This document shows, one piece after another, positions 8,958-17,755 of a stretch of DNA of 64,000 nucleotides. Every line of letters begins with the position of its first letter. The first letter of the stretch is position 1. The notes below the pieces were generated by a model. It saw only the letters and a program-made list of their open reading frames with translations, did no database searches and was not told the DNA's origin. This stretch comes from Mycolicibacterium stellerae (GTDB lineage Bacteria; Actinomycetota; Actinomycetes; Mycobacteriales; Mycobacteriaceae), in the NCBI RefSeq assembly GCF_003719305.1, contig NZ_RARC01000001.1, forward strand, positions 186,001 to 250,000, in the 5' to 3' direction. The position numbers and the translations under genes are program-made.

Positions 8958-9982
8958 TTCGGGGCGCACCTCCCGGTACTCTGCCCCGCGACCCTGATAT
9001 AGACCGGCTGACCGCCTTTTCCGTTCATCTTCAGCACGATGTCGCAGAGGTAGAAACTGAAGAAGTCGCCGTACATGCCCTGGCGCGACAGCACCCGGTA
9101 GGCATCGGGCAGACCGTTGAGCAGGTTGTCCAGGTAGTCGTGATCTGCCACCGCGATGCCCGCAACGCGGTCGGTGCCGGTGACGACATTGCGCAGCGGA
9201 GGACGCCCCTGCGACAACAGGTCGGCGACGGAGCGTGCGGCGGCATCCGTATAGGCGATCCCGTTCGCCACCGTCTCTTTCTGCTCGGCCAGTCCGTGCA
9301 CCAATTCGGCTACGGAGTCGATCGCCTCCGCGAATTTGTCACTTTGATTGCCGAGCGATTCCAGCACCACGTTCAGGTTGTCGATGACCTCGCCGATGAG
9401 CTGGTCCCGGTCGGCCAAAGTGTTTGTCAGAACCGCTGATTGGGCAAGCACCGATGTGACGGCGCTGCCTTGTCCCTGGAAGGCGTTGACCAACTGTGTC
9501 GACAGCGCGTTGACCTGGTCGGGGTCCAGCGCGCGGAACAGGGGCCGAAATCCACCGATGAGGGCATCGAGGTCCAGCGCGGGTTCGGTGTTGGCCATGG
9601 GAATCGTGTCGCCCGTGCGCAACAGTTCTGTACCGCCGGCGCCCTCTTCGAGAGACATGAATCGACCGCGGATCAGGTTGTCGTAGCGGATGACGGCTCT
9701 GGTGCCCTCCGTGAGGACGACACCGGGATCGACGGCGAATGTGACCAGCATTTTCGAGTCGCCATCGATCGCGATGTCGCGGATCTTGCCGACTTCCACT
9801 CCGGCGATCCGGACGAAATTGCCCTTCTCGAGCCCGGATACGTTGCTGAACAATGCTTTGTAGTCGACTAGCTTGTCGAATCGCAGTTGCGCGAAGACGG
9901 CGAACAAGCCGAAGATGCCGGCGATGCACACGACGACGAAGACGCCAAGGCGCCACAGCGTGGCGGGTAGGGATCGCCTCAT
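8954..9982 (-). CDS. mceB: MCE family protein MceB
   Basis: This 342-residue Mce subunit, without an extended tail, has an N-terminal membrane helix (about residues 11-30), an MCE domain with VRIAGVEVGKIRDIAIDG, and a helical C-terminal half ending in a short basic tail. The length fits MceB, usually the shortest member of the set. A 43-bp gap separates it from mceA, the only non-overlapping junction between the mce cistrons here. An internal start or processing site in that gap is possible, but I see no clear signal. Confidence 0.92.
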   Translation of the reverse strand: MRRSLPATLWRLGVFVVVCIAGIFGLFAVFAQLRFDKLVDYKALFSNVSGLEKGNFVRIAGVEVGKIRDIAIDGDSKMLVTFAVDPGVVLTEGTRAVIRYDNLIRGRFMSLEEGAGGTELLRTGDTIPMANTEPALDLDALIGGFRPLFRALDPDQVNALSTQLVNAFQGQGSAVTSVLAQSAVLTNTLADRDQLIGEVIDNLNVVLESLGNQSDKFAEAIDSVAELVHGLAEQKETVANGIAYTDAAARSVADLLSQGRPPLRNVVTGTDRVAGIAVADHDYLDNLLNGLPDAYRVLSRQGMYGDFFSFYLCDIVLKMNGKGGQPVYIRVAGQSTGRCAPK

Positions 9983-10025
9983 GGCCTGCCTCTCCTCGTA
10001 GTCGAGGGCTTACCTATGCCGTTCG

Positions 10026-11447
10026 TCATGGACTCGGGGGCGCCTCACTGTCAGGTGGCGATGCCGGTGGTGGTTGGCCGACCGGCGAAGGATCCGGCTG
10101 CGGCTGTTGGTCGTTGGGCGGTGGTGGAGGAGGGGATACACCGGGGAACAGCGGCTGCCCGTCGGGTCCGTACCAGGGAGCGCCGTAGGGCGGGCTGCCC
10201 GGCGGGACTATCGGTCCTGGCGCAGGCGGACCCTCGCCGCGAATCGACGGCGGTTCGGGCACAGCCCTGGTGACGGGGAAATAGTTGATCCACCACGGCT
10301 GTCCGACGCCCGGGTTGGGACGTAGGTCCAGCCCGGTACCCCAACCCGTGTCGGTGACCAGATATCGCTGTGGCCAATTGTTGTCGACCACCGGTAGTGA
10401 GCCGCAGCCAGGCTTGCCGCCAGGACCGCCTTTGGCCGCCACGACCGGCAGGTTGTCCGGATAGCGGTACATGTCGTCGCCGAAAAGCAGTGCGCTGTCG
10501 AGTTGGACCGACCGCCCGTTGCCGCCGAGCGCGCCCGCGCCGTGGTCATGGAAGTACACCGCGCCAAGGACCGTACATGCATATTCCGGGTTGTACTTGT
10601 TGAGCAACTCGGTCGTCGGCTCAAGGGTTTTGACGGCCTGGACGAGGTTGTCCTTGTTGGGGGCGAGCAGTTCGATCCCGCTGTTCGAGAAGCCGACGAC
10701 ACCGAGTAACAGTGCGTCCAGCGACGCGGCATTCGCGGTGATCGTCTTGCTGGTGGCGCTCGCCGCGTCCAGGGTTGCGATGATGTCGGGTGCGGCCGCG
10801 GCGTACGTGTCGCTGTAGCCCTTCACCGAGCGCCAGTCGGCCGCAATGGTGTCCGCCCGCTCGTTGAGCGCGATCAGCACCTCGTTCGCCGCGCTGGTCG
10901 CCTCACCGATCTGCTCCCCCTTCCCTCGGACACCGTCGGCCACCGCTGTCAGGATCGCGTTCAGTTTCGAGGTGTCGACCTTGTCCAGCAGACCGACGAG
11001 ATTCTGGAAGATGGTGTTGACCTCGGTGCTGACGTTTTCGCTCTGCAGCCGCTGGCCTGCCGAGATCCGCTGCGTGCTCGGCTTTTCCGGGTAGATGAGG
11101 TCGACGTATTTTGCCCCGAACGCGGTGGTGGCGCGTATCCGCGCCTGCACGTTTGCGGGTATGAACTTCACCTGATCGGGGAAGATCTCCAGATTGAGGC
11201 TGACTTGGTCTGTACCACTTTGGATCTGGCCGATCCGGCCTACCTGGACTCCGCGCATCTTCACCTTGCCGCCGGGTTCCATGACCAACCCCGCACGGTC
11301 GGCGGTGAGCGTCACCGGGACATAGGAGGCGAAGCTGCCCGTGAAGAGGGCGCCCGATAGCAGAACCAACGCGGCAATGGTGGCGAACATGATCAGTGTC
11401 CACCAGGCCGGGTGCAGGCGTCGGTCGCCGGGTCGCAAGGTTTCCAT
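10026..11447 (-). CDS. mceA: MCE family protein MceA
   Basis: This first Mce subunit has 473 residues: a cytoplasmic N-terminus of about 15 residues, a membrane helix (LIMFATIAALVLLSGALF), an MCE domain (GGKVKMRGVQVGRIGQIQ) and a helical region containing LLNKYNPEYACTVLGAVYF, which is typical of MceA. An approximately 80-residue Pro-rich disordered tail closes the protein. It starts 3 bp after yrbEB, so it is probably translated from the same mRNA. Which of the several mycobacterial mce families it belongs to cannot be fixed by eye. Confidence 0.93.
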   Translation of the reverse strand: METLRPGDRRLHPAWWTLIMFATIAALVLLSGALFTGSFASYVPVTLTADRAGLVMEPGGKVKMRGVQVGRIGQIQSGTDQVSLNLEIFPDQVKFIPANVQARIRATTAFGAKYVDLIYPEKPSTQRISAGQRLQSENVSTEVNTIFQNLVGLLDKVDTSKLNAILTAVADGVRGKGEQIGEATSAANEVLIALNERADTIAADWRSVKGYSDTYAAAAPDIIATLDAASATSKTITANAASLDALLLGVVGFSNSGIELLAPNKDNLVQAVKTLEPTTELLNKYNPEYACTVLGAVYFHDHGAGALGGNGRSVQLDSALLFGDDMYRYPDNLPVVAAKGGPGGKPGCGSLPVVDNNWPQRYLVTDTGWGTGLDLRPNPGVGQPWWINYFPVTRAVPEPPSIRGEGPPAPGPIVPPGSPPYGAPWYGPDGQPLFPGVSPPPPPPNDQQPQPDPSPVGQPPPASPPDSEAPPSP

Positions 11448-11450
11448 TCG

Positions 11451-12305
11451 TCAGCCAGACAGGTTGAAGTTGCCGGATTGTCCGTAGATAGCAAGCGAGA
11501 CAAAGACTGTCACGCATACCGCTGCCACAAGGGAGGTGCGGACCGCGCGGCCGACCGCCTCCCCGACGCCTGCGGGCCCTCCGGTTGCCGTGAAGCCGTA
11601 GTAGGTGTGCACGAGCATGATGACAATCGCCATCGTGACGGCCTGGAAGAACGACCAGATCAGATCGCTGGGGTTGAGGAACGTATTGAAGTAGTGGTCA
11701 TAGACGCCCGTCGACTGCCCGTAGATGAAGGTCGTTCCGAAGCGCGCCGCGAGAAAGGACATCAACACGGCGATGCAATACAACGGGATCACGACGATCA
11801 CACCGGCGATCACACGCGACGATGCGAGGTAGGAGATCGAGCGGATACCCATGACCTCGAGTGCGTCGATCTCCTCGTTGATCCGCATGGCGCCCATCTG
11901 AGCCGTCGCGCCTGCGCCGATCGTTGCGGCGAGGCCGATGCCGGCGACAAGCGGTGCGATGAGACGAACGTTGAAGTAGGCAGAGATGAATCCCGTCAGC
12001 GCTTCCACGCCCATGCCGGACAACGAGTTGTATCCCTGGACGGCGATCAGGGCGCCGGCCGAGAGCGTCAGAAAGCCGACGATGACGACGGTGCCGCCGA
12101 TGATCGCCAACGCGCCCGTGCCGCCGAGGCTCATCTGTGCGATGAGGCGCAGCAGCTCGAACTTGTACCTCGTGCACGCTTCGACGAGGCCACGCAAAGT
12201 TTGGACGTAGAACTGCATTTGGAGCCCGATGCGATTCCACCCGGCCACCCACTTCGCGACGGTGTGGCTGATTCGCGGAAACGCGGAGTTCAAGGCGACG
12301 GTCAC
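11451..12305 (-). CDS. yrbEB: MlaE/YrbE family permease YrbEB
   Basis: This 284-residue inner-membrane permease of the MlaE/YrbE family has five or six hydrophobic helices and the family loop AMRINEEIDALEVMGIRSISYL. With YrbEA it forms the transmembrane part of the ABC-type lipid importer that receives substrate from the Mce proteins. The GTG start overlaps the yrbEA stop (GTGA), so a much longer upstream frame is rejected. The ATPase partner MceG is not encoded in this window, as is usual because mycobacteria keep it elsewhere. Confidence 0.93.
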   Translation of the reverse strand: MTVALNSAFPRISHTVAKWVAGWNRIGLQMQFYVQTLRGLVEACTRYKFELLRLIAQMSLGGTGALAIIGGTVVIVGFLTLSAGALIAVQGYNSLSGMGVEALTGFISAYFNVRLIAPLVAGIGLAATIGAGATAQMGAMRINEEIDALEVMGIRSISYLASSRVIAGVIVVIPLYCIAVLMSFLAARFGTTFIYGQSTGVYDHYFNTFLNPSDLIWSFFQAVTMAIVIMLVHTYYGFTATGGPAGVGEAVGRAVRTSLVAAVCVTVFVSLAIYGQSGNFNLSG

Positions 12306-13267
12306 ATCGTCGCCTTTACGCCGACCGCCGTGCTGATCACGTTGATGACGAACAACGCCACAAAGCTGTAGACAACGGTCTCGTTGACGGCGTTGCCCAC
12401 ACCCGCGGGCCCGCCGTCGACTGAAATGCCCTTGTAGCACGCGATCAGGCTGGCCGCCAGGCCGAAGAGCGCAGCCTTGATCAGACAGATCACGACCTCG
12501 GGGGCGCCGACGAGGAGCGTCAGACCGGCGACGAACGAACCCGGGGTCACGTGCTGGACGAACACCGAGAATGCGAACCCGCCGGTGAGGCCGACGATGG
12601 TGACAAGACCCGAAAGCAAGAGGGCGACGAAGGTGGCCGCCAGTACCCGAGGCACGACGAGCGCCTGAATCGGGTTGATGCCGAGTACTCGGAGCGCATC
12701 CAGTTCCTCTCGAATGGTCCGCGCACCGAGGTCGGCACACATCGATGTTGCTCCGGCGCCCGCGACGACCAAAACCGTTACCAGCGGACCGATCTGCGTC
12801 ACCGCACCCAGTGCCGTGCCGGTGCCGGAGTAGTCGGCGGCGCCGAACTCCACCAACAAGATGTTCAACGTGAAAACCGTCAACACCGTGAACGGGATCG
12901 ACAACATCAATGTGGGAACCAGTGATACCCGCGCGACGAACCACGCTTGTTCGAGCATCTCACGCAAGGCAAACGGTGGCTTGAACATGAACACGAACGT
13001 GTCCAAGGCCATTGCAAAGAACTTGCCGACCCCGGTGAACGGCGTCGCCGCCGTGGCGACCCTCATGAACTGCCGGCCCGATGCCGGCGCCTTGCGCCGG
13101 CGCAAACGTTGCTGAAATCGACGAACGGGGCGCGTCGACGGCCTCGGCGCCCAGAGGCCTCGAACCGATAGCCCGGAGCCGAAGCCGAGCGGCGGAGCTG
13201 TCTTCGCCGGCCGGATGACCGCCTCTCGCACCGGCGCGGAGTCCCACTCACAACCTCGACCTACCAT
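12302..13267 (-). CDS. yrbEA: MlaE/YrbE family permease YrbEA
   Basis: This first permease gene of the mce operon encodes up to 321 residues. The family core carries CADLGARTIREELDALRVLG and several membrane helices, with a C-terminal GGPAGVGNAVNETVVYSF segment. About 67 Arg/Pro-rich residues precede the first conserved part, longer than usual. An internal ATG at 13066 would give 254 residues but has no clear ribosome site, and a GC hairpin lies just before it. The true start is therefore uncertain. The gene begins the operon, and the 220 bp upstream must hold its promoter. Confidence 0.88.
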   Translation of the reverse strand: MVGRGCEWDSAPVREAVIRPAKTAPPLGFGSGLSVRGLWAPRPSTRPVRRFQQRLRRRKAPASGRQFMRVATAATPFTGVGKFFAMALDTFVFMFKPPFALREMLEQAWFVARVSLVPTLMLSIPFTVLTVFTLNILLVEFGAADYSGTGTALGAVTQIGPLVTVLVVAGAGATSMCADLGARTIREELDALRVLGINPIQALVVPRVLAATFVALLLSGLVTIVGLTGGFAFSVFVQHVTPGSFVAGLTLLVGAPEVVICLIKAALFGLAASLIACYKGISVDGGPAGVGNAVNETVVYSFVALFVINVISTAVGVKATM

Positions 13268-13453
13268 CCGGCTCTAGTTGGACGGCGTCATCTGAAGTGC
13301 CTCTGGTAGAGGCGGATTGACGCTCGAAGCCGCGCGTCTGTGACGCTTGCCGAAGCCGGCTCGTCGCGCTCGACGACGGCGGATGTCTCCCGGTCTCAGC
13401 CATGGTCAACTTGTCGCCTCCCCGAATCTGAAGGTATCCACACGGAACGTTAT

Positions 13454-13481
13454 CTTGTATAGTGATAGCCAAAATAGCAAG
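13454..13481. promoter_or_regulatory. Candidate operator/promoter of fadE pair
   Basis: This AT-rich element lies directly before the acyl-CoA dehydrogenase start and ends about 6 bp upstream of it. CTTG and CAAG form the ends of an interrupted inverted repeat, with TATAGTG next to the left end and AATAG next to the right. It parallels the element before the other flanking acyl-CoA dehydrogenase gene in order and spacing (28 versus 31 bp). It could also influence the divergent mce operon. The binding protein is unknown. Confidence 0.45.
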
Positions 13482-13487
13482 GGATTG

Positions 13488-14654
13488 ATGACAACGGTGA
13501 AGCTTTCGCAGATACAGCAGGAGTTGCGTGCGCGTGCGATCGAGGCGGCAACGCCGTGGCGCTCACATGTCGACGAGTGGGACCGCACAGACGAGGCGCC
13601 CTATGGCCAGGTCGCTGCGACGATGGCAGCTGCGGGCCTGTGCGGCCTGACGATGCCAGCAAAGTACGGCGGAGCCGAACTCACGGTGGTCGACTACGTC
13701 GTCGTCGTCGAGGCGCTGATCGCGACGTCCCAATCGTGGATAGTCGCGGAGCCCACCTTCGGCTCGACGGGGCCAGGACCCACCATCGTCTTGCGCGCAG
13801 AGCGCGAAGATACTCGTGAGAAGTTCTTGCCGGACATCGTCAGTGGCCGCAAAGCATGCGCCATCGCTCTCACCGAACCTGAACACGGTTCGGACCTGAC
13901 CGCGTTGGCAACGTCGGCGGTGCCCGACGGGGACAACTACGTCATCAACGGGTCGAAACGTTTCATCACCGGCTCCCCCGCCAACGAGCTCTATGCCACC
14001 TTCGTGAGGTTCGGTGATCAGCCCGGGCATCGGGGTATCGGCGCCGTGATCGTCGAAAAGGGCTCGCCGGGGCTGCGATTGGAAACCGGGGCGCGCTTCT
14101 CCGGGACGCGTGGACTGCCCCACGGCGAGGTTCACTTCGACAACTGCGTCATACCACCGGAGAACGTCATCTGCGGGCCCGGCCACTTCGCTGAACTGAT
14201 GATGGCCTTCAACATGGAGCGGATACACAACGCGACGCTCAGTTTGGCACTCGCGGAGGCGGCGTTCGACGAAGCCGTCAGCTACACGTCCGGACGCAGC
14301 GCATACGGCAAGCCGATCATCGAGTTCCAGGCGACCTATCACACGCTGGTGGAGATGCGGATGGCCATCGATGCGCACCGGCTACTGACGCAGCACGCCG
14401 CGGCCAACTCCGTAGAAGGTCGGTTTCCGACGGCGCGTGAGTCGACGTTCGCCAAGCTGTCCGGCGCCACGATGCTTCCCGAGGTCACGCGCCAGGCGAT
14501 GATCCTGTGCGGCGGCGACGGAGCAACGCTGGATCATGCGGCCCAGCGTCTGCACCGCGACGCGATGGCTGCGCTCGTCGCCGGCGGATCGCCGCCGGTT
14601 CTCAAAAATGCGCTGGCGAGCCAGCTTTTCCCTGACCACCGCTTCCGCCAGTGA
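13488..14654 (+). CDS. Acyl-CoA dehydrogenase, first of pair
   Basis: This 388-residue acyl-CoA dehydrogenase family flavoenzyme carries the FAD-binding segments CAIALTEPEHGSDLTAL and FITGSPANELYATFV, then YGKPIIEFQATYHTLVEMR in the C-terminal helical domain. The C-terminus has GGSPPVLKN where many catalytic family members have a GGT(T/S)E-like segment, so it may be a partner subunit rather than a stand-alone enzyme; this is an inference. The start is ATG 13488 with AAGGGA upstream. Its stop overlaps the next acyl-CoA dehydrogenase gene by GTGA, which suggests that the two form a heteromeric enzyme, as known for several mycobacterial FadE pairs. Confidence 0.87.
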   Translation: MTTVKLSQIQQELRARAIEAATPWRSHVDEWDRTDEAPYGQVAATMAAAGLCGLTMPAKYGGAELTVVDYVVVVEALIATSQSWIVAEPTFGSTGPGPTIVLRAEREDTREKFLPDIVSGRKACAIALTEPEHGSDLTALATSAVPDGDNYVINGSKRFITGSPANELYATFVRFGDQPGHRGIGAVIVEKGSPGLRLETGARFSGTRGLPHGEVHFDNCVIPPENVICGPGHFAELMMAFNMERIHNATLSLALAEAAFDEAVSYTSGRSAYGKPIIEFQATYHTLVEMRMAIDAHRLLTQHAAANSVEGRFPTARESTFAKLSGATMLPEVTRQAMILCGGDGATLDHAAQRLHRDAMAALVAGGSPPVLKNALASQLFPDHRFRQ

Positions 14655-15868
14655 CGGAGCGGATCGACGACAACGCGTTCGCCGCGAAGTGTCGGTTATT
14701 CCTCGATGCCAACGCGGAGCGTCTCGACGCGGCGTCGGCGACGCTCGAGGACTCCGACGCCATCCCGGTTTTCGACAGCCCCGAGCGCAGCGAGGAGGAA
14801 GCCCAGCTCGCGGTGGCAAGGGATTGGCAACGTGCACTTTTCGATGCGGGATTGGCGTGGATCGATGGACCCACCGATTATGGCGGCGCGGGCCTTGCTC
14901 ACCATCATCAAGAGGTGTTCGACGAGATGTGCGCGCAGTATCGGCTGCCGAAGCTCAACACGCTTTTCGTCACATTCCACATCGTGCTCCCCGGACTTCT
15001 CGCTGCGGCATCCGATGACCTCAAGCGTCGGCTCGTGCCCGCGTTGCTGCGTGGCGATCTCATCGCGTGCCAACTGTTCTCCGAGCCGGGTGCGGGCTCG
15101 GACTTGTCGGCGGTCTCCACCCGCGCGGTGCGCGCCGAAGGTGGAGCGGTTTGGGTTGCCACGGGCCAAAAGGTCTGGACTTCGGGCGGTCACTACAGCG
15201 ATATCGGACTGCTGCTGGCGCGCACATCAGACGACGACGTCCCGCATCGCAGGCTGACCATGTTCGTGGTCGATATGCACGACCCGGCAATCGAGGTGCG
15301 GCCGCTGCGGGAAATGAGTGGCGGTGCGCATTTCAACGAAGTCTTCATAGACGGCTTACACATCCAAGACAGCTGCCGCGTCGGAGACGTCAACGGTGGG
15401 TGGCGGGTGGCCATGGCTACCCTCGGCGGCGAACGTAAGGCGGTTGGATACAGCTCAGACGCTCCCAATTGGGTAGTCGTTCAACGACTTCTCGAGCTGG
15501 CGAGGACCGCCGCCCATAGGGGGCAGATCGCAGCGAGCGTTGTGGACGCAGTCGTTCGTTGCTACGTGCTCGGGTCAGCGATTGAGCACACAGCGGCAAA
15601 TCTCGCTGCGGCTGAGCGCAGAGGCGACACCCGCGGTCCGGAGATGTCGACGCTGAAGTTGCTGCGCAACCGGCTGCTGCGCGACTGTATCGACACCGCA
15701 GGCCACATTCTCGGGATGAATATGCTGGCCGACAGCGGCGAACGGGGCACCTACGCTTGGGGATACGCCTCCACGCTGGCTCCCGGACTGAGGATCGGAG
15801 GCGGTACCGACGAGATACAGAAGAACATCATCGGTGAACGACTTCTAGGCCTGCCGAGGGATCGTTGA
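14651..15868 (+). CDS. Acyl-CoA dehydrogenase, second of pair
   Basis: This 405-residue acyl-CoA dehydrogenase has the motifs LFSEPGAGSDLSAVSTRAVR and GQKVWTSGGHYSDIGLLLAR for FAD and substrate binding, and the typical C-terminus RIGGGTDEIQKNIIGERLLG. It therefore looks like the catalytic type often paired with a divergent FadE. The GTG start overlaps the preceding gene's stop (GTGA), so synthesis is probably coupled. The enzyme would introduce the first double bond in an acyl-CoA, perhaps derived from lipid imported by the adjacent mce system. It converges with modA, 15 bp away, with no clear terminator. Confidence 0.9.
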   Translation: MTERIDDNAFAAKCRLFLDANAERLDAASATLEDSDAIPVFDSPERSEEEAQLAVARDWQRALFDAGLAWIDGPTDYGGAGLAHHHQEVFDEMCAQYRLPKLNTLFVTFHIVLPGLLAAASDDLKRRLVPALLRGDLIACQLFSEPGAGSDLSAVSTRAVRAEGGAVWVATGQKVWTSGGHYSDIGLLLARTSDDDVPHRRLTMFVVDMHDPAIEVRPLREMSGGAHFNEVFIDGLHIQDSCRVGDVNGGWRVAMATLGGERKAVGYSSDAPNWVVVQRLLELARTAAHRGQIAASVVDAVVRCYVLGSAIEHTAANLAAAERRGDTRGPEMSTLKLLRNRLLRDCIDTAGHILGMNMLADSGERGTYAWGYASTLAPGLRIGGGTDEIQKNIIGERLLGLPRDR

Positions 15869-15883
15869 CGACCGCCGAGGCGC

Positions 15884-16654
15884 TTACGGCTTGGTGAAGC
15901 CCGCCGCGTTCAAGATTTTCTGTCCCGATTCGCCGATGACGAGATCGACGAACTTGCCCGCCAGTTCCCGATTCTTGGACTGCTTGAGCACGGCGATCGG
16001 ATAGCTGTTCACCGCCGCAGCGGATTCCGGGAACGGCACGGCGGTCACCTTGTCGCCCGCGCCCTGCGCATCGGTGACGTATACGAGGCCGGCGTCGGCC
16101 TCCCCGCTGGTCACCTTGTTGAGCACATCGGTCACCTGTGATTCCTCGCTGACCGGGTTCAGTTGCGCACCGGTCGCCTTCTCGATCTTTTCCGCTGCGG
16201 ACCCGCACGGGACCTGCGGGGCGCACACCACCACCGCCAAGCCGGGCCGGCTTAAGTCTCCGAACGACGCCACCTTCTCCGGATTGCCCGGCGCCGTAAC
16301 GATTGTCAGCGTGTTGGACGCGAAGTTCGCCGGTTCACCCGCCAGCAGATCGGCCTGTGCCGCCATGTCCATGTTCTTGGTATCTGCGGAGGCGAAGACG
16401 TCTCCTGGAGCGCCCTGCGTCAACTGGGTCACCAGATCGGAGGAGCCCGCGAAGTTGAATTCGACGTCGCTGCCCGGGTTGTCGGTCTTGAAGTGCTCAC
16501 CGATCTCGGTGAACGACTTCTTCAACGACGCGGCCGCGAACACGATGAGCCTTCCGCCGCCTGCGTCGCTTGACCAGGAATTCGACGAACCGCACCCGAC
16601 GACCACGAGGCTCAGTACCGCAGCCGCAGCCGCAACGGACACAACCAGTTTCAC
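15884..16654 (-). CDS. modA: Molybdate ABC transporter substrate-binding lipoprotein
   Basis: ModA captures molybdate (and usually tungstate) outside the membrane for import. The 256 residues begin with a lipoprotein signal ending in VVVGC (Cys21). Family motifs follow: LIVFAAASLKKSF at the start of the mature part, FNFAGSSDLVTQLTQGAPGDVFAS for anion binding, and VTSGEADAGLVYVTDA in the second lobe. It overlaps the upstream regulator gene by ATGA. The permease modB and ATPase modC, which normally follow, are absent: the next gene is on the other strand. Confidence 0.93.
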   Translation of the reverse strand: MKLVVSVAAAAAVLSLVVVGCGSSNSWSSDAGGGRLIVFAAASLKKSFTEIGEHFKTDNPGSDVEFNFAGSSDLVTQLTQGAPGDVFASADTKNMDMAAQADLLAGEPANFASNTLTIVTAPGNPEKVASFGDLSRPGLAVVVCAPQVPCGSAAEKIEKATGAQLNPVSEESQVTDVLNKVTSGEADAGLVYVTDAQGAGDKVTAVPFPESAAAVNSYPIAVLKQSKNRELAGKFVDLVIGESGQKILNAAGFTKP

Positions 16655-17058
16655 GCCTGTCCCCCAGGGGTTTCCACTATCACGGTGGTGGCCTTGACGA
16701 CGGCTACCGCGACGCTACCGGGCTCCAGCTTCAACTCACGTGCCGCGTCGGCGCTCATCAGCGACACGACGGCGAACGGACCGCACTTCAACTCGACCTG
16801 CGCCATCACGCCGTCGATGACCACCCTCGTGACAAGTCCGGTGAAGCGATTCCGCGCCGAGCTCGCGATGCCGAGCGGTTCCTTCGGTGCCGCCGCGGAA
16901 TTTCTGCTCGCGAATTCGGCGAGCGCCCCGCCAGGGATCACTTTGCGGCCCGAGGTGTCCTGGTCGACGGGCAGCGTGCCATCGTCGATCCAGCGCCGAA
17001 CGGTGTCGTCACTGACGCCCAACAGGTCGGCGGCATCGCGAACTCGAATCATCGACAT
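16651..17058 (-). CDS. HTH (excisionase/MerR-type) plus TOBE domain protein
   Basis: This 135-residue protein has an N-terminal winged helix-turn-helix of the MerR/excisionase type (VRDAADLLGVSDDTVRRWID) and a C-terminal molybdate-binding TOBE/Mop domain (about residues 70-132; RFTGLVTRVVIDGVMAQVEL). The two-domain form suggests a molybdate- or tungstate-responsive regulator or storage protein. The ATGA overlap with modA links it to the oxyanion uptake gene. It is not the classical ModE fold, and its DNA target is unknown. Start alternatives differ by two codons. Confidence 0.82.
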   Translation of the reverse strand: MSMIRVRDAADLLGVSDDTVRRWIDDGTLPVDQDTSGRKVIPGGALAEFASRNSAAAPKEPLGIASSARNRFTGLVTRVVIDGVMAQVELKCGPFAVVSLMSADAARELKLEPGSVAVAVVKATTVIVETPGGQA

Positions 17059-17128
17059 GTGCGGATGATATCCGCAGAAGCGGCTGTGGTGTACATTTCA
17101 GTCCGCATCTGCGGCATCATGTTGTTCG

Positions 17129-17431
17129 TCAGCAGGTGGCGTCGACGTACACCGTCATGCCGACCACCTGGCTCATAGGATCCATCTGAGCGCCGGGATA
17201 GCCGGAATCGAAACGGCTGTAGGTGTGGCCGGCCCGTACTCCGGCCACGGTGCACTCCGACAACGGCTGGTTGCCGGTGCGGTTGACGATCACGGTGTTG
17301 CCTGACTCCTGCAGCCTCATGACCACCTCGCCGGCGTCCTGCGGGCCCGACGGCGCAGCGGCCGCAGGCGCGGCGAACGCAACGGCAGCAGCTCCTGCGG
17401 CGAGTGAGAGGGTAGCGAGACGGACGTTCAT
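17129..17431 (-). CDS. Small secreted protein of unknown function
   Basis: This 100-residue protein has a clear signal peptide ending APAAAA-AP at about residue 26. The mature part of about 74 residues has two cysteines (in SECTV and at the C-terminal DATC), which could form a disulfide. The segment EVVMRLQESGNTVIVNRTG resembles small secreted proteins common in mycobacteria, but I cannot name a function. It follows the regulator-modA pair upstream on the same strand across a gap and lies downstream of the anti-sigma gene, so it could be read from that operon. Confidence 0.75.
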   Translation of the reverse strand: MNVRLATLSLAAGAAAVAFAAPAAAAPSGPQDAGEVVMRLQESGNTVIVNRTGNQPLSECTVAGVRAGHTYSRFDSGYPGAQMDPMSQVVGMTVYVDATC

Positions 17432-17518
17432 TTCTTATCCTTTGGGTCGGCTCAGTGGCATCCGTTGATGCCCTTGCACTTTGGTAGTGCTCCGACCGGC
17501 GGGCGGCGTTACGGCCTG

Positions 17519-17755
17519 TTACCGAAAGTCGCGAAAAGCGTTGAGCAACCGGTCACGAAACGCGGGATCGATGCTCTCCTGGTCGATCTTGCCCACGGTA
17601 TCGACGGTGGCGCGGAACTGTTGCAGGTAGTTCTCGCAGCCGTCGCATTCCACCAGGTGCACGTCGAACCGCGCCCGCGTTTCGCTGTCCAGCGACCCGT
17701 CGAGGTAGGCGGTGACGAGCTCGACGAGTTCATTGCAGTCCATGGACGAGTTCAC
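17519..17755 (-). CDS. Zinc-binding anti-sigma factor
   Basis: This 78-residue protein has the zinc-associated anti-sigma (ZAS) signature: His33, Cys37 and Cys40 in HLVECDGC. There is no membrane segment, so it is a soluble anti-sigma factor that probably binds the sigma factor encoded just upstream and may release it on thiol oxidation, as in other ZAS proteins. The GTG start overlaps the sigma gene stop (GTGA); a second start four codons later is possible. The coupling supports a one-to-one complex. Confidence 0.85.
   Translation of the reverse strand: MNSSMDCNELVELVTAYLDGSLDSETRARFDVHLVECDGCENYLQQFRATVDTVGKIDQESIDPAFRDRLLNAFRDFR

Noticed and set aside
13082..13100. GCCGGCGC-CTT-GCGCCGGC hairpin as an operator or attenuator of yrbEA
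   Set aside because: It probably lies within the coding N-terminus; no T-run or leader peptide supports attenuation.
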